The notes: generated by a model not told the origin, from the letters alone. A stretch of 64,000 nucleotides of DNA from Bagarius yarrelli (GCA_005784505.1 VCAZ01000001.1:5440097-5504096); one strand, 5' to 3'. Counted from the first letter of the stretch, positions 22,022-34,240 are shown. Numbers and translations: made by a program.

Positions 22022-22256
22022 CATACGAAGTATTTCCTACTACCAAGTTACAGTCACCTTTAGGATCCTGAGAAATAGCTTCATCATCGTACTTCTGATT
22101 GACAAGCTCATTAACACGACTCAGAGCAAAATCTGGTTCAAATGCAGCACCATTATTCCCTGTAGATTTTTGCTTCCGCACTGCGTTATACAGATTTTAT
22201 GCTAAATTGTGTTTGGTCTTGTTTTCTTTAGTGATACGATGTCCTCTGCCAGCCAT
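22022..22256 (-). pseudogene. Coding-like minus-strand frame with one internal stop
   Basis: Reading from an ATG at 22256-22254 (A at -3, G at +4, a good Kozak context) gives MAGRGHRITKE, a TAA at about 22198-22196 (codon 20), then an open stretch including NLYNAVRKQK and ALSRVNELVNQKYDDEAI before it runs into the Tc1 fragment. The residue mix looks protein-like. I do not recognise the family. It could be a pseudogene fragment, a retrocopy 5' end, or chance. Confidence 0.25.
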
Positions 22257-22289
22257 GTTGGAAATGCCAAACGTACAGTAAAGCAAAAC

Positions 22290-23707
22290 ATTGAATAATT
22301 TATAGATTTTATTCTGGAAAACAGAAAGTGTGGCTTTATTAAGAAGCATTGCAGCTTCTAGATAAAAACCCTATTCCAAGGTACAACTTTTCTGATGCTG
22401 AGGTGAATATTTGAGAAGAAAATGTACCTACATTGCAAATATAGACACGTCATTCTGGATTATGAAGACTTTGGTTTAACCTGCCTGCGACATTTTATAA
22501 GCTTTTATGCTCATCAGGAGGTTTTAGGCTGCTCAAAAAAACCCATTAAATGACTGCGCTCAACTCTCACAAATAAACTGCCACAGTAGCACAGAGGATT
22601 TTTTTTTTTGTGTGTTGGTGCAAACAAACCCACACTGAAGCATCAATCGGATGCTGAAACATGGAGGAAAATTTTAGATCTGTAACATACTTTAAAAAAG
22701 AAAAGATTTAATGCAGTGCCTGCAAAAGACACTATTTTCTGCCAGCCACATTTGCCGGCTGCTCGGCTTCGCTCATGGAGAAATGCTTAAGTCTTTCTTT
22801 TTTTCTTTTTTTTTGCCTCGATGTCTGCATCTGCTAAGTCCATGGAAAACTGTATATGCCTTTATGCAGTCACAACCCAAGTACGAGTAAAGAGGATTCT
22901 TGCAATGCTGCCAGGATCTTGTGCTGGGAGATAAGAGCAGAGTTTTGTTCCTCACTGGGAGGTTTTTGTCCTGAGCTTTGCTGACCCGTACCTGCCTGAG
23001 GAGAGACAGATAACTTCTCCAAGCAATCCTGCGGGAGAGCCAACACTACGGAGCCCTGCGGTGCGGGTTGGTGCCACAGGGCCCGATTTTTAATTTTTTT
23101 TTTTTTGTCTCCATCTGGACCAATGCTGCAGAGAAAATGCGAGGAAATGTGTGTCATTTTCTGGTGACCTCTGCCAGAATGTGGACTGAGCTCTGTCCCA
23201 ACAGAAGGGACATTTTTTTTTTTTTAGAGATCTGCAAAAAGAGGATGCACCTGCAAGAGGTGGCCACACACATTCTGAAGGCAATTGCTAGTAAAATAGG
23301 AAAGTATTTGATATCAAAGCTGAGAATGTGATAGTGAAACATGGCATAAAGTGTCGTTATGGAAAAGTAATCGGTGTGATGCACCTTAACACAAGGCACA
23401 GATACTGAAATAGACAAGTGTGTTGGAGCTAAAGAGGAGGAATTAAGTTGTGTGCTTATATTTTATAAGGTTGTTAAAGGACCATTGTTAAAATTTGAGG
23501 ATTTGGTAATACCAAGTGGGACCATGAGCAGAAACATACAAACCAAAGAGGAAAGGATGTTAAAGAAAAACCTGGAATAAAAGGACAATAAGTGCAGACT
23601 GTCTTGTTTATACCAGAATTGACACTGAACTGTTTTTCCCAGGACATCCCGATCAATCAAAGCTGTTGACAAAGAACTCAAATTGGAGATTTTTTTAAAA
23701 CCTTTTG

Positions 23708-23708
<1 letters not shown>
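22290..23708. other. Unassigned stretch
   Basis: No recognised repeat. 22880-23160 is GC-richer, and a 95-codon minus-strand frame there has no family resemblance. Poly-T runs occur at 22600, 22797, 23093 and 23213. Confidence 0.3.

Positions 23709-23739
<31 letters not shown>
23709..23739 (+). repeat. (GT)n microsatellite
   Basis: Uninterrupted dinucleotide run of about 15 units. A 23-nt poly-T run follows at 23794-23817. Confidence 0.95.
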
Positions 23740-24337
23740 ATACATGCTGCGGTCTTGCTCCTTATTTGCTTCTTTGCGTTGTATTTACAGTTTTGATTTT
23801 TTTTTTTTTTTTTTTTTGCCTTTTTACCTCCGCCATCTTTGAAAGCTGGTAGTTTTGCACTTTGGCAAATAAAACCTGTACTTGCATCCACCTCGGCTTC
23901 CAATTTATGATACAGACCAAGAACCAGGCCAGCTTAAACAGAACAGAGTATCAAAGAACAAGCAACACACAATAATCCGGTACGTGATGGGAAAAAGACA
24001 TGACTAGAATCAAGGTGAAAAAAAGAAATGCTTACATGCATAGCTAGAAAAATGAAGCGAAACCACTAAAGCGAATTTGTTCTAGAAGCAATTTCTGAGC
24101 TTTAAGATTACTATTCCGTTCAACTGATCAGCCGGAAAAGAGCAACCTAATGTGCACCAATGTGCCCTAATGCCTATTCCCTTTAAATAAGGGGTATTAA
24201 GGACGCCGTATAAAACTATTCATTTATCTTCTGTTAAATTTTTAATAAACACGTTAAATATCTGTCATTATTGTTCTCTGACATGGCTTTTAATTTCTTA
24301 AACATATTGTATGTCCTGTAAACTAAGAATATGTCCC

Positions 24338-24442
24338 AATATTATACATCATACCCGGCATCGTGTCCCAATTATTGTCCCCAAGCTTACAAGCATTATA
24401 GAAAATAATGGGGACATGATAACGGGTAATATGTATATTAAT
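24338..24442. other. Imperfect palindrome 1
   Basis: Arms of about 38 bp: 24338-24376 (with tacatcatacccggcatcgt) and 24404-24442 (with acatgataacgggtaatatg) are roughly 80% complementary. This fits a small inverted-repeat DNA element or hairpin. No gene content. Confidence 0.65.
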
Positions 24443-24455
24443 CTGAAAGATTATA

Positions 24456-24540
24456 AATCATGTTATTACATTTTCCCTTAAGAGAGATGTTTCTATCTGC
24501 AGAAGGACGTCTCTCTGAGTGAAGATGTAATAACATGATT
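24456..24540. other. Imperfect palindrome 2
   Basis: Left arm 24456-24490 (aatcatgttattacattttc, then agagagatgt) pairs with right arm 24507-24540 (acgtctctctgagtgaagat, then gtaataacatgatt) with a few mismatches around a 16-nt loop. The geometry is that of a long hairpin. Confidence 0.75.
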
Positions 24541-24770
24541 AATAATTACCTTCACATTTAAACTGAAGGCGACCTAATAAATTGGATGTCGGCGAGATGC
24601 TTATCTACATTTCGATTTTTTATTTGAGCAAATCCGGGATTAATTCTGAGCGCATAAGCGTTGTTAATTGCTGCCTTTGTTTTACACTTGCCTCTGATAT
24701 TCAACATTACGTGCAAAAAAGCAATTAACTTGACAAAGCCTGGAGGCTGAGATTTGGACAGCTTCCTATG
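24541..24770. other. Candidate regulatory (conserved noncoding) DNA
   Basis: Follows the palindromes directly. Complex sequence with aataattacc, ggattaattctgagcg, gttaattgctgcctttgttt and gcaattaacttgacaaagcc. TAAT cores are dense and there is no coding frame. Conservation untested. Confidence 0.3.
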
Positions 24771-24990
24771 AGCATCTTGCTGTAAATCCAGATTTGTCCT
24801 TCACAGTAACTGCCACGTCGCCTCAGATCAGCGTGGCCGCTTCTGTTCACGGGGTGTCACAATGCGGCAGGCTCTGAACTTGATGTCTAGTCGTAATGGA
24901 GTTGATGTGGATGTGATTGTACAAACAGCCTGATTCTGCTGCTTTCTAGTCAACGTGTTGGTGCTGAACATGCAACATAGACAAGAAATG

Positions 24991-25238
24991 TGAATGTCAT
25001 TATTTGTCAAATGTACGTTACAGCACAATAAAATTTTTCTTCGCATATCCCATCTTAGTAGGTTGGGGTCAGAGCACAGGGTCAGCTATGGTACAGCCCC
25101 CCTGGAGCAGGAAGGGTTAGGGGGTCTTGCTCAAAAACCCAACAGTGGCTGACTGGTGTCATTGAGGCTTGAAACCAGGTCTTCCTGGTCTTTCAATCAA
25201 CAACTTAGCACTTTAACTATTTGAGCCACCACTGCACC
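24991..25238 (-). repeat. Family B SINE, nearly full length
   Basis: Reverse orientation: cagcacaataaaatttttct, tcgcatatcccatcttagta, ggttggggtcagagcacagg, cccctggagcaggaagggtt, and head ctttaactatttgagccacc. Confidence 0.8.
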
Positions 25239-25364
25239 TTTGCCTCTTCTACATTATGGAGTGTAGATGGAATCAGAATGTTTCCAAAACACTTTACCTT
25301 CGTTATGAATTTGGTGCTTATTGTTTACAATGTAGGGTACACTATGAGTTGATGGTTTGTCTTG

Positions 25365-25552
25365 TACCTCCAAAGTATTCTACAGGGTATTCTGCTTCTC
25401 TCTCCCATCCAGTGACTTTGTAGGCATCTCCAAATTTCCCAGTCTAGTGTGTAAGATGGTATGTGCATCTCCGTCAGACCCTTGGAATAGTCTCCAGATT
25501 TCCTGTAACCGTGTGTAGGATAAGTGGTACAGAAAATGGGTGGATGTTTACA
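25365..25552 (+). repeat. V-SINE-like fragment, 3' part
   Basis: Resembles the 3' half of the family (ctctcccatccagtgacttt, then a degraded dccaggg-type region, then ggataagtggtacagaaaat and gggtggatg). Confidence 0.45.
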
Positions 25553-25990
25553 TTGCCATGTTACATTTTGGTTCTGCCTTGGTCCCTATCCAAAAATTGG
25601 TCTGTTACGTAAGGTCTGCACCTGTTCCGGGCTTCTTGAGTAATTTGTTTTTAATGTAGCCTCATGTTATTATGTTTTGTTGGGGAATAATTTGCTTTCT
25701 CAAGCCCATTTCTGAGCATTCCATGCTCTACGTTTCTTGTGTTACAGTAATTCTTGTCCTTAGAACTATTCCCATGTTTCATGTTCTCTGATGCCCGCCT
25801 AGAATCTAGATGATGATTAACCCACAGATGCCCTGCCTTTGATGTCCTGCCTCTAATTAATGCAAGCCTGATAACTTGCTGCATGAGATGGTAACACAAC
25901 CCTTTTATTTTCTACTATATAGACCTGCCACTATACAGATCAAACTTTGTTTGCTCCGTTTGAATGCAGCTTTAAAAGAAGGGTTGGTAA
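25553..25990. other. Unassigned stretch
   Basis: The 82-codon minus-strand frame at 25651-25899 matches nothing known to me. Confidence 0.3.
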
Positions 25991-26165
25991 AGGAAGTGGT
26001 AGCCCAGTGTTTGATGTATTAGGCTACTGATTAGAAGATTGTGAGGTTCAATTTCCAGCACAACCAATTGCTGGGCCCCTAAGCAAAGGCTGTAACCCTC
26101 AACTGCATAAAATAAGATATCTGCAAGTCATTCTGCATAAGGGCATTAGTCAGATGCCAGTAAAT
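25991..26165 (+). repeat. Family A SINE, first of a tandem pair
   Basis: Head ggaagtggtagcccagtgtt, box-B ggttcaatttccagcacaac, middle gctgggcccctaagcaaagg, weak tail cattctgcataagggcatta. Confidence 0.8.
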
Positions 26166-26189
26166 AAGAAGTTATAAACAGTATTATAG

Positions 26190-26376
26190 GGGAAGTGGTG
26201 ACTCAGTGGTTGAGTTGTTGGCCTGCTGTTCGAAAGACTGTTAGTTTAAATCCCAGGACCTACAAACCCCAGAGGAAGGCTCTTGTCATGGCAGCTCAGT
26301 TTGATGAATTAAACAGTGGGATAAATTCCAGTCACTCTGGGTAAGGGCGTCTGCCGGAATACCGGAAATGTAAATG
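26190..26376 (+). repeat. Family A SINE, second of a tandem pair
   Basis: Head ggaagtggtgactcagtggt, box-B agtttaaatcccaggaccta, degraded middle, tail gtcactctgggtaagggcgt. It lies 24 bp after the previous copy in the same orientation. Confidence 0.8.
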
Positions 26377-27940
26377 TGAAAAATGTTTGCCAAAAACCCA
26401 TTAGACCTCCATTTTATTTTAGAAAATCAGTTTTTCTACATCTGGTGATATTTCTGTCAAAGCTAGTGGCTGAATAGTGCTGCCTCGTTACAGATTACTC
26501 TCGGCTGATAGAAGTGTACTATACAGCACTTTTTCCCAGCGGAGAGAAGTGTAAGGAACAGAATCTGACTGAAAACTGGGCTGAAGGGATGGATGTGTGC
26601 TGAAATGTAAATGTAAGTTGCAGGTGTTATCGCTACACTTCCAGGTCAGCCATAATACAGTTATCAGACTGGAGCAGAAAAAGCGGTACGGCGCTCGGCA
26701 TGCTTCAGTCGCTGCTAGGCTAGGTAGAGCCGTGAGCTTCTGATTATAGCAGGGGGTAAAGCTACGCTGGCTTATAAGGCCAACGTCATGGCGGCAGATT
26801 TGGTCTCTGGGTAACTAGTTCTAGTAAAGTTTAGGTCGAAAATAAGGCCTTTAACAAGTCACCTGCCGCTCAGTGAAGAACTTGGCTAGGGTGACGGTTT
26901 GTAAATGTAAAGCGTTTGTTATTTTTGCCTGTGGATATGTGTTTTCTCATTTGCATTTAAAGATGAACAATATTTTTATGATGCTATATGTGACAAGTTT
27001 GGTTTGATAGTCGTCAGAACGTTTATTTCAGTGTGCAACGACTCGTTGCGTGATGGAATTGCAGTTGGCCATTTCTCATTTCATTTTTAGAGGCAATTCT
27101 GACTGCACCCAGAAAGAGCCACAGTTTAATATACTATTAAATATTGTTTCTTCATTATTTTTTTTTTTTGCCCGAGGTTGTTGTGGCATCGTGAAGGATG
27201 CACAAGTTTGTTTATTGAAAACTTCAAGCACCTAGAATGTTCCAAAAGTGTTGCTTGAAATTTATTCGTCCAGTTTATAAAAAAGATGACTTGAATGGCT
27301 ATTTTATTATTCGGATTATATGTCAGATCTACCATTGTACCATAATCATCTGCATATTTGACCCAAAATAAACAGGTGCTTTGTTGAGCTGCAATCGTGA
27401 GAACTTTCATCATGGAACCCATTTTTTCCCAACAACTAGCGAGAGTCTGACTGTTAACAAGTTGGCAACTGCACAATGCGTACTTTGCACTTCTGTCAGT
27501 GTGTGTAGAAGGATTTGGTAGTAAACACAGCAGCGTGTGGGTGAGATGTTTAATTAGCCTCTCAGGATGCCAAAATATCTTAGTACAGTTTTTTTTCTTT
27601 GTTTTAATCCACAGTCACAATTCAGGTTGCAGGAGCAGGTAACTTAAAATAAATGTATTAGTAAAATCATTTCCTTTCTTAGATTTTGAAAAAAAATAAT
27701 TGCGGTATTATTTTTTAAGTGAAATGTGATCCCGTGGGGGGCAATTTTTATGGGTGGGCTTAAATAGATGGATACTCAACTAATTTAATGATGGAATAGC
27801 CAGATGATTGCTGGGTTTGGTTAGGAAGACATTATAAAAAGATAATATAACAACAAATATGTTTTTTAACCAAAGATTATTTTTAACATTCAAATTAGCT
27901 AATAATTGCTAATGAGGCAATATTACAATCTTTTTAAAGT
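26377..27940. other. Unassigned stretch
   Basis: No gene recognised; the 116-codon minus-strand frame at 27126-27476 has no family resemblance and contains a poly-lysine-like segment from a T-run. Confidence 0.3.
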
Positions 27941-28358
27941 TGGAGTGAAGTTTGGGCCAAGTAAAAATGAAATATTCAAATAATATTTGGAAGCCACCAA
28001 AATCAATGCATTGCCTTCAGAAGCAAATATTTCTACGCTTTATGAATTGCGTGACTTTCAGTTTCTCCGTTATTCTTGCCAGACTTAAAAGCTGCCTCGC
28101 AAGTGTAGACTGTGCTGTTAATTACAGCCAATCAAAACAGGAAACTGTTTGGTTTTGTGTAGTGATTGGTCATGGCTTTCTACAGTCCTTCAAACTTCTC
28201 AACACAGAACCCGCCTCAGACTGCTTTTGTTGAATCACAAATCATACAAAAGAAAATCAAAACGTATTTGTATACTGCTGTTTTTACCAAATTTTTTTAT
28301 CGGGTGGGCAAGACGGACATTTGGGTGGGCTCAGCATGCCTAGAGCCGGCTCTGATTA
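27941..28358 (-). mobile_element. Probable hAT-like transposon end
   Basis: The right border gggctcagcatgcctagagc followed by cggctctg is, in reverse, similar to termini of fish hAT elements (cagagccggctctaggcatg). The opposite end was not located, so the left boundary is arbitrary. No transposase recognised. Confidence 0.3.
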
Positions 28359-31300
28359 TAACAAGCTATACTAAGAGTAGAAAGTATATGTGCATATGCC
28401 TAGGTGAATAGAGGAGTATCAGGAAAGTATCTTTGTAAAGTGGAGGTGCAATAAAAACTGGATAAAGATCTGCTGAATAAGGAATCATGATCACCGGAAA
28501 AATTCTAGCTCAAGCAGGGTAAGAATTTGCTCCGATGGAGTAAACTGATTCCGCTGGTCAGGTTTGCTCCACCCCTACATCACACCCTGACTGGCCAGAA
28601 ATATATCTTACTCATTAGAATTCCCACTGACTCATTCACTTCCATTATTCCTTGGCTGGATCTCCTGCTTAGCTCTGCAGCTATGCATGAGGACTGTTCT
28701 CATGCCTTGCCCTCTCTGTTTATCCTAGGCTTTACCAGCATAATATACAGCCTGCAAGCCTGGGCTGAACTACTTGTAGTCGACAAATTTTCCTCCTTTT
28801 AAGGAACTCCATAAGGGCGTTCTGATTGCTGCCTGTATGACTCCTGTGGGGTTTAAACCAAAGGGATATTGTGGGGGTAAAGTAGAATATAAACCAACAG
28901 TGCTTTAAAATCCTGCTCTCCAAACTCCTCTCGAGGGGGCAGTTTCAAGCCTGCTTGGCAGTCCACCCCACACTTAACTCCCGCTTGTGTCCCTGCAGGC
29001 TGCTAGCAAGGGTATTTTTAAATGAATAAAAAACCCCAAAAACTAAGAACAGCAGGAAACCAAACCATTTGGAAAATACATTAAAGCAAGAATTGAGGTA
29101 AAATCTAAAATTATGGTACTTTAATTTATTAAAATTTAAATCGGAATGAATTTGCAAAGTCCCACTCTTTTTAAAAAGAATCTTTACTGCTTAGAAAAAA
29201 AGCTAGATTGCCCCCCCCCGTAGTAATCAAACCCCTACAAGTTTACGTTAATTGAGCTGTTTCATGAAGCTTCGCTTGCTTTAGCTCAACCTGCTCACGT
29301 CAGAGAAAATTAGCACCTCTCCGCCAAGTTCCTGTCTTTCCTGATACTGATGGATGCCTGTGGATGCATTAAGATTAGTCTCTACAGTCGGATATTGCAG
29401 TGCTTCCTCCCATTGCGGTGACGTTTATTGGCTTCTTGAGTCATTGATCAACTTGGCCTCTCTCGCTCAGACCTCCAGAACAGGATCGCTATTCTCCAGT
29501 ACTGCTTTGTCAGTTTGTTTTACAATGCAGATCATAAAAAATCGTAGGCAGCGAACAGAAATTACTCCAGCATGTCGGCATGAATCCGTGTGTCTGTTCT
29601 TTCCCTCCTCCTGCAGAGAGGATTGAACCTTTTCAGCTCTCTGGGAATTACATGCCTGAGTGCCTGCATTAGCACACTGGTAACATAAACCTAGTTAGAA
29701 ACCGGAAAGAATTTTTTACTTTTCAGTTATCAGGAACATGAAACTATGGGATTTCTTTTTTTTTTTTTTAAGCACAGAATACGAATAAAGTTATAGGGCT
29801 GAAGGTGTGGCCCCAGGGAATATTTTCTTTTTACTATTTCAATAACACATAGTTGCAAAAAAAAAATTTATATTTATTGGACGTTGATAAAGCCACACGT
29901 TTTGTGGCCGAATAAATAATTAAAGAAATTAGTTTTGATTTAAAAACTTAAATACTCTGAATGGAGACTATAACCACACAGACTGTGCATCGACATACGT
30001 GTCCTGAAGGGCAATATCACATACTGCAAGTTTAATTTAAGGCTCATCCTAATCCTGATCCTGCGCCATGACTGCATATATGCTTTCGTCTTCTGTCAGC
30101 CTGCTCTCTGATTGGATAATGTTTAGTCTCACATGATAATTTCCAGATCGTACCTGCATTTGTCCTCAGAGTTTCCCTCCACGCATCAGGATTTCTGATG
30201 GGGACGTCTCTGATGTTCCTCAGAGCAGATTCAGTCACTCCTAACACACCTCACACCACAAGGGAAATCTGGATTATATCTGTATTAAATCTGGAGTTAT
30301 TTTTAGAAGCACCAAGATAATCAGGACAACACCTATGATTTTTGGAAGGGGAGAAATCAGCTCAAAATTAGCTTGATTATCTTTGTGTGTTTGTCTTCAT
30401 GTCTAGGCCACTGCTACAGACCCACAACTTCTTTGTGTGATTGCAGTCGGCTATAGGTTAAGTTTATCTTGAATGAGGTCGCTGATACTTTTAGTAGTAA
30501 TCTCCTGCTACCAGCACAAGTGGGTGGGTGTTTTGTAAAAGTCTTTTTGGTGTATGTCACCAGGTGTCCTTTTTCCCCCTACTAGGAATTCCACAGCAGC
30601 TGTTGCCTGTACTGAGATCAGATGCAGGGGAAGCAGGCGTGGGTGGCAATTTAAGGATAAACAGTGTGGCGCAAAAGCAGGAAGTGATTTGTGGACTTAA
30701 TTGTGGCTCATTGATTGCCTGAATAGCACATCCCAAAGCTTGAATTTCAGCAGTCTAGTTCAAGTCTCTGCCTTTTGTTTTTAAGAGGGGGGTTTTGTAA
30801 CAGAAACCCTTTTTTTTTTTTTTCTTAAGATAGTATATTCTTTTTATATTTATGATCCATGCAGTGATTTCAGCAAAGAGGAAATGGTGTTTATAGATAA
30901 TGTTACAGAGAGTGCAGTGTTTTATTTCAGTGTAGTCGCAGGCTTTTGGAAATGTTCCCGGGTTCTGGTTTCACTCCTACTACGTGTTGAGTGGTGTGAG
31001 TTTCAGCAGCTTGTGTCCCGTCTTGGACGACTGAAAGTGTTTCAATGGCATGACCTCATAGAGCTACTGGAGCCGTCTAGATGCCAGGAGTGCAAAGGCA
31101 GCCTTATGCTGTGAACTGCCTACACCACTGGTGCACAAGTAGTGCACTTTATTCTCAGTTATTGTGTCTGGTGTGTTGTAAATGAAACTAAGAATAAATG
31201 TGATTATAAAAATAGGGTTTCAGAGCAGTTGGTACTTTTTTTTTTTTTTGTTGTTGTTTTTAGTTTGCTTTAATGTAAAAACATGAGCTAGGAAGATGTA
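28359..31300. other. Unassigned stretch
   Basis: Nearly 3 kb without a recognised gene or strong repeat. Frames at 28527-28802 (+), 29354-29626 (+) and 30044-30247 (-) are short and match nothing known. 29330-29690 and 30050-30260 are GC-balanced and could be regulatory; this is a guess. Confidence 0.3.
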
Positions 31301-31811
31301 AGGTGGTCACAATTATTAAATAATCGTATGATCGCAATTATTTGGCCTAACTGCGATCGGTCCAATCCAACTGCAATTATTGCACACTTTCATTAGCCAC
31401 AAGGGAGAGCTGTAGTACCTGCAGCACCCTACTTTTAACCACAGAAAATAAGTGGAGCGATGTGAATTGAAAGTCAAAGCGTTTGGATTTTCCGGCGCAC
31501 CAAGCGCGCTTCAATAATGCTCCATTATGTAAGCGACCCATAAAGCAACTGCAGGGAGTATGAGCGAATTCATTTGTTACCACTGACCGAAAGCAAAATA
31601 TGGATTTCCTTGAATACTATTTAACTATAAGAAAATATTTACACTAGAGCGTTAATAAGACACAAATTGGCGTGATTATAAAATACTTCAAGTTGCTTTA
31701 TTATTTTTTTTAATGCTTAAATGTTTTTCACAAACAATTAATCGCTAAATCTCGAAATTATTTCTTTGACAATTAATCATTCACCCAAATTTGATAATTG
31801 TGACAGCCCTA
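31301..31811. mobile_element. Inverted-repeat DNA transposon remnant
   Basis: Left end ggtcacaattattaaa and right end tttgataattgtgacagccc are inverted copies of each other, a pattern common to a fish repeat ending agggctgtcacaattat. The inside shows no transposase. Target duplication unclear. Confidence 0.5.
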
Positions 31812-32286
31812 GAGACATAAAAAAGGAAAACAGGGTCTGGATACTGACTAATCGGTCCAAAACTACAATTTTGCAAGATGACAATCACAAAAACGAACAC
31901 TTACAAAATCTAATTATAAAAAGCTTATGAAACAAACCTTGAGGTTAAATCCTTTTCAAGTTCTCTCGAAAATGTACTGCTTGATTTGATGAAAGCAGTT
32001 ATGATTCCGCGGTAAAGAAAAGCAGACGGTCGGCTTATCAGTTGGAGCTCCTGGCTGATGGATGCAGCTCTTGGTGAATTTGTCTTTGCGCCCAGGAAGC
32101 GACTTGTAGCGTGACCGCACTCATCGATAGCAGTACTGATAATAAACTGAGTAAATGCATGACTCTCTTTTTTCCAGGGGCATTAGGGAAAGTTGTATTA
32201 CACTCCGTTTGTCAGTAGTTGTTGTTGTTCTGTGAGCGATAAGAAGCTTGGTCTGAGTTTTCTTTCTCAGATGTTTTAAAAAGTGG

Positions 32287-32288
<2 letters not shown>

Positions 32289-32321
<33 letters not shown>
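32289..32321 (+). repeat. (TTA)n microsatellite
   Basis: Eleven trinucleotide units. Confidence 0.95.
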
Positions 32322-32366
32322 GAGCGTCTAGGAGTGTCCTGACCTGGCCGAGGACAAGGTGGACAA

Positions 32367-32477
32367 TAGTTTAAGCCCCAGCAGGGCCAACCACTTTAAC
32401 AACACCCTTAACTCTTTCTATCTGCTTTGGGGTGCTGTAATATGACTGACTTTGACTTTGGCTTCCTAACAAGCTTC
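32367..32477 (+). repeat. Family B SINE, partial
   Basis: Box-B-like tttaagccccagcagggcca, then the diagnostic tail gtgctgtaatatgactgact and cttcctaacaagct. Confidence 0.65.
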
Positions 32478-32574
32478 CTTTATTATGCTGACCATTAAAT
32501 GTTTGTGTCTGGAATTTCACTAAGACTATGAGAGACCGAAATCTCTGTGTTCTTTCTAACTGTTTAACGAACAA

Positions 32575-32709
32575 GTGAAGAAGATCTGGGTTCGATTCCC
32601 AGGGCAACTAAGTTGCCACTGCTGGGCCCCTGAGCAAAGCCCTTAACCCCTAATTGCTCAGCTGTATAAAAGCCTTCCAGATAAGAGCGTCTACCGAATA
32701 CAGTAAATG
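32575..32709 (+). repeat. Family A SINE, head lost
   Basis: Starts at the box-B part (ctgggttcgattcccagggc), continues through gctgggcccctgagcaaagc and ends at agataagagcgtctaccgaa, tacagtaaatg. Confidence 0.8.
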
Positions 32710-34098
32710 CAAATGATTAATATTCACAACCTTACAACTATGTGAGCTTGGAGATGTTGTACAAAACTTTGTGACATATGAAGTTTCATGTTATTGGTTT
32801 TAGTCAGGCCGTGATTTTGGCAGTAAATGGCACGAAATGGTACCGAAACGTCAACCAGAGCCAGTTATTCTTGACCATATCTGCAGGACTTGCTAAAGTG
32901 CTAAAGGTTTGTTTTTTGTTTTTTTTAATTAATATAATTAAGAAAGATAAGTGATGTGTCTGCTCCAAACCTAGGGTACTCAAATGACAAAACAAGCTCA
33001 AATTGTTTGTTTTTTCATTTCGGGTTTTAATGTTTACTTAATTATGAGTTCTGAGTGTTCACACACAAGTGTGTGTCCTCTTTTTTATTTGTCTGCTAAA
33101 CTGTAAGCGAGTGGGCGATTTAATATTAGGTAGCTGTTAATATTCCTCACCGCAGCACCGCCTGGCAACATCCAACTCGACCCTTCAGCAACCCTCTGTA
33201 AAATGTTTCCCATGGCCGTTCTCTTGACAAAGCGTAATTTATAAACAGATTACAAGAGAAAACAAGATTTAATGTTTGGTTGTATTGGGGGAGGGGGGGG
33301 ATTTGCAGGTTAATTAGCATGTAGTGTGAAAGTCTTGCCTGTCATCATTCATCCTTTTTATATTGGGCACCCAGCTAACTAACTAATGAAGTTGTGTATT
33401 TGGAGACGTACGGCTTCTCCAAATATGTCTTGTCTCATATTTTGTCCGCCAATTATAGCCGAGAATCTTTTGCTCGTTAGAGTGGGAAGGTTTTTTAGAA
33501 AGACATGAACCAATACAAGAAATGTTTCCCCTCTAGTTAAAATGGTGTACAAAAGTGCATATGTGCAGAAGCTTTAATGGCCAGTCAGCTTTGTTAATCT
33601 GCCGAGTGCACAAGTTGCATTGGAGCCTTAGTCTGCATCGGCTGGAGACCTGAGCAGTTATTTAAAGGGACAAGTGACCGGAGGCAGAGTTCTGTAGTCT
33701 GAAAAAAGGAAAAGGTCTAATTTCTTAAAAGCAGTCTTGCTCTGCCCTTTAGTGATACTGTACATGTTTGATATAACAGGAAAACTCTGGAGGCAGCAGA
33801 GTCTGTGAAATAATACAGCCAGTGTCCTCCTTTGGTATGCGGCGGCTAAGTATAAGAGAGAAATGTGGAGTTATGAGTATAAAAACGTGTCCTAGCCTTT
33901 ATTATCAAAGACAACACTTTCCTACGGTGTAACCTCCTGCTTGGATTTAGCATGCAGTTAGACAGGTAGGTCATAGCTGTCTTCAGGCATAGCACAGTAG
34001 CATTTGCTCCTTCATCCTTTCTCCTCGGGCTGTTCTCCTCCTGCCGGCTTGTGCCTTTCAAATGCTCCATCTGTCCACACGCACTTGTGCTTTTTCCA
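32710..34098. other. Unassigned stretch, possible regulatory DNA at 33120-33490
   Basis: 33120-33290 (caccgcctggcaac, gcgtaatttataaac) and 33360-33490 (gccaattatagccgag) are complex and non-repetitive. A G-run sits at 33289-33300. No coding-like frame. Confidence 0.25.
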
Positions 34099-34240
34099 GA
34101 AGGCATTTGCGATTGACACGTCTCTGGCAGTCCACACCAAGCCGGGCATCTGTGTTTGCCACCCTGACTTTCCTAAAGCCAGGCTGCAGAAGCAAGCTGC
34201 TAGACAGAAAGCAGGCGGTGACACCCAGTTCGAGTCCTGA
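34099..34240 (+). other. Possible terminal coding exon, unproven
   Basis: A pyrimidine-rich run ending gctttttccag at 34098 precedes 46 open codons (KAFAIDTSLAVHTK..., CVCHPDF..., ending FES) and a TGA at 34238-34240. The acceptor is a good consensus and the residue mix is plausible. I recognise no protein family and see no upstream partner exon, and long overlapping frames on the other strand weaken the case. Confidence 0.15.

Noticed and set aside
22870..23157. 95-codon minus-strand frame as an exon
   Set aside because: Its N-terminal part is translated from an A-run, there is no usable acceptor, and no family resemblance.
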